The notes under the pieces were generated by a model, which was not told the origin of the DNA, made no database searches, and was given only the letters and a program-made list of their open reading frames with translations. Below, in pieces: positions 56,102 through 64,000 of a stretch of DNA of 64,000 nt. Position numbers and translations under genes: made by a program. The DNA comes from Xylogone sp. PMI_703. Its lineage: Eukaryota > Ascomycota > Leotiomycetes. Within the stretch, counting starts at the first letter, position 1. Every line of letters begins with the position of its first letter. Location: the NCBI GenBank assembly GCA_021399445.1, contig JAJTUQ010000004.1:5270001-5334000 (forward strand). The letters are read 5' to 3'.

Positions 56102-58666
56102 ATGGGTACGGACCAGGGCATGTGGCCATTTCGAAGGAAAAGTCATCGCTCGCACCTGCGAGGCGGCGCAGAGATGCCGGATCCGGACTTTGAAGGAGGG
56201 ATGATGCGGAAGGATGAGATGGTGCCTTCGGGCCTGGACCGAAGGAGGAGCAGACGAGGCAGTCAGCGAGAGAGGAAGGCTTCGAGAGACGTGAAGAAAT
56301 TAGGAAAACAGCAGCGGACATACAGCTTCTCGCCGGGGCGAAATGAATCCATCCACGTTGGACGAGACGCCAATCGACCTCCCGTTCCACCGTTGCCCGC
56401 GAATGCTGCAGGACTGGACATGAAGAGTTCTAACAACAATAGGTTACCGGGACAGAAGCCGCTTCGAGCTACCACGTTGCCCGCGAATGTTACAGATGAC
56501 TGGCAGCGAGTGCCAACGCTTCACAAGAGGAGTGCTCAAGATCTGCCTCGACGGCAGTCGAGTAAGAAACGGAAGGAACAGCATGATAGGGAGGCAGAAA
56601 TAAAAGCAATGGTCCCACTGATGCCAACTCGCGCCGCTACAGACGCCGGTTTTGGCAGGCTGGTGAAGAAAGATAGTAAGAGAATGAGAGAAGGGTTTAA
56701 CCGTCGTTTACAGAACCCCGCGTCAGACATTTCGCTGCCGACTGCCGACTCGATCAAGTCGTCGATGTCTTCCGATGCCGAACGTGGGAATTACTGGCTG
56801 AACACTTTCGATGTGTTCGCACCCCGGCCAACGATTCGATACTCACAGACCCCACGATACGCACATGGTGGCAGTGGGCTGGATGGCGACAGCTCGGATT
56901 CGCACAAGAGAAGAGGTCTAGAATATGCGGGTATCCCAGAAGAGAAATTGCAGGAACGCAAGAGGATTGCCGACTTGGCGGATGACTTGGATGCCTCCGA
57001 ACTGCGTGAACTTATGGAGAGAGACCAGAAGAGGAGGGAGAAGAAGAAAATCGCGGATAGGATTAAGATGGAGAGGAAGCTTGCGAGGCGTCAGGAAAGG
57101 CAAAAGCAGGAAGAGGAAGAGGCAGTCCGCACTGGTACGCCCCCACCTCCGAATCTGGAACGAGGGGTTCTTGGAAGAGAAGTGGCCGATTCAGGTTCTG
57201 GAACTTCAGCAGTAGTTACATCGAGCAAGAGAAGGACATCCGATATATCCATTGGTGACCGGGGGAAACATCCATCGACTGAGTTCCACCCTGAAGAAAT
57301 TGTCGCAACAGAACAACCTCCAGTTAGGGCCACCGCACCTACCGAGCCCCCAACTCAATCTACGGTAGAGCAGTCCATTCCTGAAACAAACACAAGGGAT
57401 CATGCGGTGGAAGCAATTGCGGCCGCATCGCCTCCAAAGCCTAACGTGTCTACTTCTTCTTTCCATCAGACTCAGAGTCATTCGGGGTCTGCTATTTCAC
57501 ACATTCTCGAGCTCCACAAATCAAACAAATCGAAACAAACGGTTCCATCAGAAAAGAGTGGATCTTCAAGATGGACATCTGAGACTAACGGCAGACCACC
57601 ACGATCATGGACGTCATTCTTCAAGAGACATTCAAGGGAGAAGCGCAGTTCAACACCATTATCATTTTCGAATACCATTCGAGACCAGCAGGAGAACATC
57701 CCCACTCCGACTTCAACTGTTTCCTACACTCCTGTCTGGCAGCCATCTCAATTACCTAAGAGGACAATGTCGAAGTTTAGAGAAGATCTTCCCGAGCTTC
57801 CAATCTCCCCGCCCGACTCTAGAGTACAGTCTCCTGAAGCCGATATAGTCCTTCCGATGCAATCCAACTCCCCTGAAAGAAGACGAAGCTCGCACATGCA
57901 GCCTGAATCATCCACAGCGCGTTATGACACGCCGGCCAGCGGCCATAGGTCAATGGATGCGTTACGGCAAACTACAGAAACACCCACCAGTGCCAAGCGA
58001 TCCATGGGCGCCGGTTCGCCTGAATCGGAGATGTTTTTGACACAATCCTTAGCATCAATCGACTCTGAGGGATCATGGTTATCTGGCCGAAGAGGCTCAA
58101 AACGAAAGTCAGCTCAAGGTCCAGGAAGCGCACGACATGATAGCCAAAGCTCAAGCTCGCTACAAAAGCGGTACAAGGAGTATTCTGATTCAATGGAGGA
58201 GCTCGGAATTGCCGAGGATGAGTACTTCAGCCGCCTAACACCGGGCCTTGAGGATAAATATAAACTGAACAGGCGCTCTGGTACATCAACCGGAGAACCC
58301 GTGCCATCCAGCGATGATGAAGAAGGCGGGAGCGTAAACAGCCCATCCCGTACTGAGAATACCAAATGGGGAGCCGTGGCGCGACATCCTACAATTATAC
58401 ACAGGGGTGACAGCGCCAGATCCAGAGAAGGCATCTTGAATGATCTCGGGGAAGGTCAAGTCGGCGAAATAGCCGATATTGAGCAGCCAGAGAGCCCGGT
58501 AGACTCGGAGTTGGACGAAGCTCCCGTGCGCAGAGCTACTAGCATCGATCTAGGCAAAGGGCACGCCCGGCACATCAGTGCTGGAAGTGCAAAATTATTG
58601 GATCTGAAGCCTAGGGCTTCCGAAAGTTTGAGACGGCCGAGTACAGAAATAGGATCTAACTCTTAG
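56102..58666 (+). CDS. Large disordered fungal protein of unknown function
   Basis: Single exon; from the ATG at 56102 it encodes 854 residues, and an ATG six codons on (MWPFRRKSHRSHLRGG) is an attractive alternative start. No catalytic domain is visible. The sequence is rich in Ser, Arg, Pro and Glu, with a conserved-looking block RGNYWLNTFDVFAPRPTIRY, a highly charged coiled-coil helix (~295-350; LMERDQKRREKKKIADRIKM), repeated SP/TP sites, and a basic N terminus. The pattern suggests a scaffold or cytoskeleton/cortex regulator controlled by phosphorylation, but this is inference. The region upstream is a 6-kb gene-free stretch, and a C/T-rich leader precedes the start. No intron is needed to keep the frame open. 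Confidence 0.85.
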   Translation: MGTDQGMWPFRRKSHRSHLRGGAEMPDPDFEGGMMRKDEMVPSGLDRRRSRRGSQRERKASRDVKKLGKQQRTYSFSPGRNESIHVGRDANRPPVPPLPANAAGLDMKSSNNNRLPGQKPLRATTLPANVTDDWQRVPTLHKRSAQDLPRRQSSKKRKEQHDREAEIKAMVPLMPTRAATDAGFGRLVKKDSKRMREGFNRRLQNPASDISLPTADSIKSSMSSDAERGNYWLNTFDVFAPRPTIRYSQTPRYAHGGSGLDGDSSDSHKRRGLEYAGIPEEKLQERKRIADLADDLDASELRELMERDQKRREKKKIADRIKMERKLARRQERQKQEEEEAVRTGTPPPPNLERGVLGREVADSGSGTSAVVTSSKRRTSDISIGDRGKHPSTEFHPEEIVATEQPPVRATAPTEPPTQSTVEQSIPETNTRDHAVEAIAAASPPKPNVSTSSFHQTQSHSGSAISHILELHKSNKSKQTVPSEKSGSSRWTSETNGRPPRSWTSFFKRHSREKRSSTPLSFSNTIRDQQENIPTPTSTVSYTPVWQPSQLPKRTMSKFREDLPELPISPPDSRVQSPEADIVLPMQSNSPERRRSSHMQPESSTARYDTPASGHRSMDALRQTTETPTSAKRSMGAGSPESEMFLTQSLASIDSEGSWLSGRRGSKRKSAQGPGSARHDSQSSSSLQKRYKEYSDSMEELGIAEDEYFSRLTPGLEDKYKLNRRSGTSTGEPVPSSDDEEGGSVNSPSRTENTKWGAVARHPTIIHRGDSARSREGILNDLGEGQVGEIADIEQPESPVDSELDEAPVRRATSIDLGKGHARHISAGSAKLLDLKPRASESLRRPSTEIGSNS

Positions 58667-60369
58667 ATCTTACCCGGAACAGGATATTTGACATTTAACG
58701 GCGCAGAAAGAGGCAGGCACCCACACTCCTTCGAATTTCCTTGAACTTTACCATCGTCGACATCGACACTTACGCTCCTTTTAAATATTTCCTTGGATAC
58801 ATATCTCGTTACACTCCTTTGAATATCTCTTATATGGAACGGCCTTTCCTCGCCTTGCCTCGCCCTGTCTGCTGACAATGTCATCAATACTCCATGTTTG
58901 CCAACGAACTACTTGACTGTTCTGTCTCTTTGGGATGCCGGTCACCCTCGACAAGAACTCTGGATTGGATTGCGGAATTTTGTATTTTCACATTGTTCTT
59001 TTTCTTTATGTGTGCTTTTTACCCTCGCAGCGATTGATTCCCCCCAAAACATATAGATTGTTTTTGAGTTTTGTTTGATTTTTATTATTCCCCCCCTTTG
59101 CTTGTTTTACTGGGATTCGGTGCGTAGGGGAAATGGGAGGTTAGCAGTTGGAGTAGGAACGGAAACCAAAAAAAGGGAGCAGCGTCTTACCCCATTTCCT
59201 TGGCACTTGTGTCGAAGGCTGTAACGATATTAATGAAAAAGAAAGAGAATATGGGTATGGAAAGCGGCACCACCACAGCAGAGCCGGGCTCTGAAAGGAA
59301 CTGCATTGGGGAGGATATTGAGAGAAATTTCAGCGAGTCGCGGGGACGACGTTACACTTGTCACACTTGTCACACTTTTGAGATGGGTCCTTGCAGATTA
59401 GTGAATTGCTCTGGTGCTCTTTGATGTATGACCGCAGTAGCAGTAGCTTTAGGAGGAGTAGAAACAGGATTTATATCACGTGATATAACACATACCTCGA
59501 ATCTGGGCTGTGATTGGTTGTTCACGAAATATTGTGCCTTATATTCCCTAAATGCCGGGCCAGATCAACATGACACCTAACGTAAAAGAAGAAACGCTGA
59601 AAATCGAAATATCTATATGTACAATTAAGTTTATCTCAGTTGAAAGGTAATGAATAGCTTTAAAGATTATAGAAAAGAGGGTATCGTATTGCTGAATGGC
59701 ACAGAAATTGATGCCTGATCAGGTTTTCAAAAGTTAAGCGATCAAGTCGTTTCGAGAATGTTTCTGCCTTAATTTGTAAGGCATCAAACAATTGATACTT
59801 GTTCCATTTCATTCCCCGAGTCAAGTAGCTGAGAAATACAATATCGGATCATGATTGCAATACAGTAAATTCCAAATTGTTCTACAAAGATACAATTCGA
59901 GATCCTACTACGTCATTCCATCGTTTACTCGGTGTCCGTGAAAGTTACAGCAAAAACCGTGAGGCTGATGTACGTAGGGTTGTACTGTTCCCAACATGGT
60001 ATATATCGCGTCATCGACGGCGAACCCGGCAAAGGGAGGCGCCTGATTCCAAAACCCACCACAACGAAGCACAGCAAACTCCAAAGGCCGCCGCTTAGTC
60101 ATCTCCCTCGGCGGCCACCCTAGCGTCATCGGGCTCTGCTGGTTCCAGAACTGGGAGCGCCTTAGAAATCACCGCTTTTGGACCCTGATTGCCAATCAAC
60201 AGCCACAGCCTTCGTTGAATCGCCATTTCCCTCCAGTCAAGTGAAGAAACCGAACACCCCCCCACCGTCGCCGCTTGCTTGCCTGCCCATTTCCCAAACG
60301 CCATCTCCCGTAATAATCTTCCCCCTCCTATATACAGTACATTACATATATATATCTCCTGCTGCGTGA
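58667..60369. other. Intergenic region before the thioredoxin gene
   Basis: About 1.7 kb with no credible gene. It holds an 18-nt perfect palindrome around CACGTG (59471-59488), an ACACTTGTC tandem (59354-59380) and a C-rich stretch just before the thioredoxin start. The leftmost part is probably 3' UTR of the disordered-protein gene. Confidence 0.45.
59471..59488. promoter_or_regulatory. 18-nt perfect palindrome centred on CACGTG
   Basis: TTATATCACGTGATATAA is exactly self-complementary. The core is the canonical bHLH E-box bound by Cbf1-type factors, and the extended TCACGTGA matches the preferred Cbf1/USF context. It lies 0.9 kb upstream of the thioredoxin start. Confidence 0.6.
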
Positions 60370-61041
60370 ATGTCATCCCTCCTCAGATCATCGCAGCAGC
60401 TCAGAATAGCGCCTGTAATCAGAAGAAGTACTCGGATATCTACTACTAACACCATCAACCAAGCGATCAGATCGTTCTCTGCAAAGTCGAATCACCGCGT
60501 CGTCGCTGCTAATCGGTTCATCAACTGCAATTATCCCTCCCCGTCGCAATTTCGAGGTTTTAGAAGCTCAGCCGTCAATATGGGTGTTAACGTAATCAAG
60601 AGGTGAGTTCCTTTTTTTGGAGGTTCCCACGCAAATGGGGAAAATTGGAATATTCGGCTAACGAGAGGTTGTGTCATGTAGCAAAGCTGAATTCGATGCT
60701 GCTCTCAAGCAACATAAGGTTGTCGTTGTTGATGCCTTTGCTGAGTGGTGCGGTCCTTGCAAGATTATCAGCCCTAAGGTCGAGGAGTATGTCTTAAATC
60801 TTTCTTTTCATCCCGAGCTACGAGGATAAATACTGACAGTAACATTTCTAGGTACTCTAAGGAGTACGAAGATGCCTACTTCATCAAGTTCGACGTCGAT
60901 GAGCTCCCCGACGTAGCCCAGGAGCTCGGCATCCGCGCCATGCCCACCTTCCTCTTCTTCAAGGATGGCGACAAGGTCGGCGAGGTCGTCGGTGCTAACC
61001 CACCTGCTATCCAGAATGCCATCAAGACCGCCATTGCATAG
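60370..61041 (+). CDS. Thioredoxin with mitochondrial presequence
   Basis: Three exons (60370-60602, 60682-60786, 60852-61041) encode 175 residues. The first ~70 residues are basic, Ser/Arg-rich and free of acidic residues ([20 protein letters not shown], ending RGFRSSAVN), a typical mitochondrial import signal. The thioredoxin domain follows from [13 protein letters not shown] with the redox site [33 protein letters not shown] with the cis-proline, and [16 protein letters not shown] at the end. An in-frame ATG at 60580 sits exactly at the domain start, so initiation there would give an ordinary cytosolic thioredoxin of about 105 residues. Dual localisation is inferred. Confidence 0.93.
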
Positions 61042-63361
61042 ATACCCTATACCCTCAAGGAGGATGGGGAACCCCATTGAAAACAATTCATATATATAAC
61101 TCAAAATCCACGAAAAAAAATTGACAACCACTCCTTAAAAAGAGGAGGAAAAGAGAGCATGGAAAGTGATCGATAGAAGTTCTTCGGGGGGGCTTTTTTC
61201 TACTATTACTACAATACTACATCTTTTGTATCCTATCATGGGGAAGTGATTCTACCGATAATCCCAAAGCTTACAAAAGTGTGTTGAGGAGGCGCGGGAT
61301 TGGAAGAGCGCGGGTACTCCGTCATTCTCGTCACATCTTAGATAGCTTCAACCAGCTGTATTGAATCTTGAAAAAAAAAAACCGTTTGTGATAAAACATC
61401 TGGTTCCTCATATTTTTCTATTTACTGCATCATTCTCTCTCTAACACTGAGACACCTTCATCTCGATCAGAGTCGCAGTCGCGAAATGTTGCATTCCTAA
61501 AGCCCTTCAACCCCGCTATTATCGTCCGTAAGCATCAGCCCCTCCTTGGTACCCCACCACCTATCTGTACCGGTTCTGCCCTTCGTTGACCGCTTCGGCA
61601 GCTCACTAATCATATACAATCACCACCACCATCAGCAGTATCGAACCTCTTTTAATTACTGGAAGAGAACAGGTGGTTCCATTCGTATGGCTCGCTGATT
61701 ATTACTACTGATTATAATATCTTGCTCTTGCTTGTTACCCTTTAGGACACCTTTTCCGGTAGTCTCTCTCCTCTTCGGGGGACGAGATGTCACGTGGTTT
61801 GATTTTGATCGTGGGATTCTTTAAGGGTGTTTCTTCTGGAAAATAGGGAAGATCTGATTGAATGAAGCTTTTTACGGTTTTGTGTATCATTTCGTATTCT
61901 GTTTGTCCTCATGGTTTGTCTTTTCCTTTTTTCTCTTTTTTGCTTTTCATTCTTTTGTTATGGAAAGAGGGAGGGATCCGGATATGTTGCTGGGTGCTTG
62001 AGATCAAGATGGCTTTCAAGGCTCTGGCTCTTGTACTTTTCATATATAAATATCAGCATGAGCTTAATACTTTCCTTGTCCATATGCTATTTGCGATGAG
62101 ATAACTCAGGTTTGTCTTTTCTTTCTTTGGTGCCGTATAACCATCCTTAGGAGGGATGGTTGCACAGTCGGTACAATTACTCTTATAAGCCTTGGGAGGC
62201 CATGTGTGATGTACTGTTTTTCTCATACAGCATATGTATATAGCAGTTCCTGGATGCTCTATACTTCTATCCAGAGCTTGTATTTCTGGAGTTGACGCTG
62301 AGTCCGCTTCATTGGAGCTTTCTATAGGATGTATCATGTCTATGGCTTAAGTGAGTACGTAGACCTTGGCCAGCAGCATCTTGTTGTACATATAGTACGC
62401 AGGAGCAGTAGTTGTATCCGCTACCCAAGCCAGCCCAGCAAACCGGTCAAACGTTCTCTCACACAGGGGCAGCTTGTGCCTGAATCCTCTCATCGCCATG
62501 CCGACTGTAGTAACAACGCCGAGACAATGGCACCGCACGATGGGTATTTAAGATATCTATTCATTTCACTTCTTCCATTCTTTCTACAAATACACACAAC
62601 AATACTTTCCATCTTCCTCTCTTCCCTTCTCAATCTCACAGAGATTGGTTCCACTCAAAATCACGTTCCGACCTCTTAGTGAGGAAGGAACCCTATCCAT
62701 TCATTCTCGTTTTACTTTTCTCATACCGTGCTTGTCTTATACCATTGCAGTCAGTCCCAAGGACGTTCTAAAGAACTTACTGTCTTCCATCAAGAACGAA
62801 CTCCTGGAGTGCTTCACCTTGGTGTTCTATTCAAAGCCAGAAGTTGCTGGGGCGTGTGCTTTCTCTGTCATATTCTAGGGAGAGCTGTCTTTGATACTAA
62901 TCTTTCTTCAAACTGCCGGTCTACCGCGGCAAGCTTTCATTCAGCGTGAGTACTGTTCATCCTTTTGATAATGAATTCTTAACGTTTCCAAAACGTTATT
63001 ATGATTCTCATCAGAACCATGGAGCTAACTGTCACTGGTAGATACTACAGACCATAGCCATACGTGGATCAGACTCTCTACTGGCTCTATTACTGTCAAT
63101 ACTGCTAGATCCTGTGTCCGCTTCAAAGGATCTAGTTCTCAAGATTCTTGCTAGAGATTCATATTGGATCTAGCCATTTATTTTCTTGTCCTCAACAAAG
63201 CACAAGACACTCTTTATCCTGCTTTTCATTAACTGTTTTACACAGTTCTGCTTTTACGCATCTTTTCTCATTTGCTCCAATAGCAGTTAAGCTCTATAGC
63301 GCAAGTGCTCTTTGCTTGTCTTACCAGAGAACCTGCATCTAAGTCCGTCACACTGCCAACA
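61042..63361. other. Long intergenic region before the 2EXR gene
   Basis: About 2.3 kb without a credible gene. Pyrimidine-rich tracts are frequent, and a CACGTG box is at 61791-61796. The stretch 62.5-63.36 kb is C/T-rich and may be a long 5' leader of the gene at 63362. Short frames lack domains. Confidence 0.4.
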
Positions 63362-64000
63362 ATGTCTTCCGCCATGTTGCCAGTTACGTCCAAGCAGGGC
63401 GAGGAGCGCAAGGTTCGTCTCCCGATTCGACCCGCCATTGCTGCAGGAAAAATTGCTAGGTTTGCCAAGCGCGCTCCAGAGCCTCCTACTCTGGACATGC
63501 TTCCACGTGAAGTCCGTGACATGATCTATCGGGAGTGCATTCTTGGAGAAGTCAACCCAAAGAAGCCTGCCATCATTGCTGCTCTTCGCACCGAACCCAA
63601 CCTCTATAAGGAGGCTCTGATCATCTATTACCAGGTCAATCGCTTCAAGCTCTGGATTGATAGCTACAAAACGATCCATTGTCTCCGTTATGAGGTCCTT
63701 AACATGGTTAGGAACGTCAAGCTTATCTTCCCGTAAGTACCCGATTTCTTCCTTCTTTCCTCAATGATCATCTATAACTCCAACCCTTAAATCACTCCCT
63801 AACCAGAAAGCAGTAATGTCCTGGACATCAAGCGCTGGTACAGAGGTGGCTGCGCAACCGTCTACTTCTCTGCTCGCCTTGGCAGCCTCAAGGTCGACAG
63901 ACTTTTCACCACTCTCCAGCAACTCACCATCCGTTTCTCCGATGAGAGTGGCATGGCAACTCTGCTTGTCTTCATGCGCCACAACCACCTCCCTAACTTG
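63362..64000 (+). CDS. 2EXR/F-box-like protein, truncated by window edge
   Basis: Partial gene: exon 63362-63732, then an exon from 63814 running off the window. The start MSSAMLPVTSKQGEERKVRL precedes the hallmark LDMLPREVRDMIYRECILGE and a block of alternating hydrophobic strands (NLYKEALIIYYQVNRFKL), the pattern of the 2EXR family that is greatly expanded in leotiomycetes and other Pezizomycotina. These proteins resemble F-box domains, but no partner is known. The acceptor used is AAAGCAG/TAATGTC; the earlier CCAG would produce a stop. No 3' end is visible. Confidence 0.82.

Overview
This window is nuclear DNA from a filamentous ascomycete (Pezizomycotina). A leotiomycete is plausible from the mix of proteins, but I cannot prove the class without a search. 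The evidence is short spliceosomal introns (mostly 45-120 nt with GTAAGT/GTACGT/GTGAGT donors), genes packed in divergent and convergent pairs, and fungus-specific proteins (Egt1, DUF3112, Bqt4, Svf1, Hrk1-type kinase). No bacterial operon, CRISPR array, rRNA, tRNA, intact transposon or secondary-metabolite cluster was seen. I reconstructed 26 protein genes; nearly all needed exon joining, and I checked each junction for phase.

Layout. 0.4-4.6 kb: a seven-helix DUF3112 protein (-) diverging from a FAR1-domain protein (+). 5.1-7.4 kb: a small unknown gene, an ankyrin-like relic and mitochondrial Hsp10. 8.4-13 kb: an Hrk1/Sat4-type kinase and mitochondrial ribosomal protein uL11m. 13.4-19.2 kb (+): Svf1, a divergent histone H4 variant and an HLTF/Rad5-like SNF2-RING helicase. 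19.5-29 kb: a TMEM42-like DMT protein, TFIIA-gamma / V-ATPase c'' (divergent), gephyrin-like CnxE / Pop5 (divergent), GPN2 / Bub3 (divergent). 29.4-35 kb: Bqt4 / RhoGDI (divergent) and a PPG1-type phosphatase. 35.7-44.2 kb: a zinc-knuckle low-complexity protein, AP-3 beta, an unknown protein and Nuf2. 46.5-50 kb: a complete 12-exon ergothioneine synthase Egt1. 50-56 kb: a 6-kb gene-free stretch. 56.1-58.7 kb: a large disordered protein. 60.4-61 kb: thioredoxin with a mitochondrial presequence. 63.4 kb to the edge: a truncated 2EXR/F-box-like gene.

Most genes are housekeeping. Two serve chromosome segregation (Bub3, Nuf2), two or three chromatin or the nuclear envelope (H4 variant, HLTF-like, Bqt4), two redox defence (Egt1, thioredoxin), and several mitochondrial function. 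They do not form one pathway. I found no convincing new multi-gene system. The best leads are the H4 variant beside an HLTF-like remodeller, the GTAC-rich palindrome-bearing intergenic regions around egt1, a histidine-rich linker in CnxE, a transmembrane tail of Bqt4 completed by a tiny last exon, and a thioredoxin gene whose exon 1 could encode both a mitochondrial and a cytosolic form.
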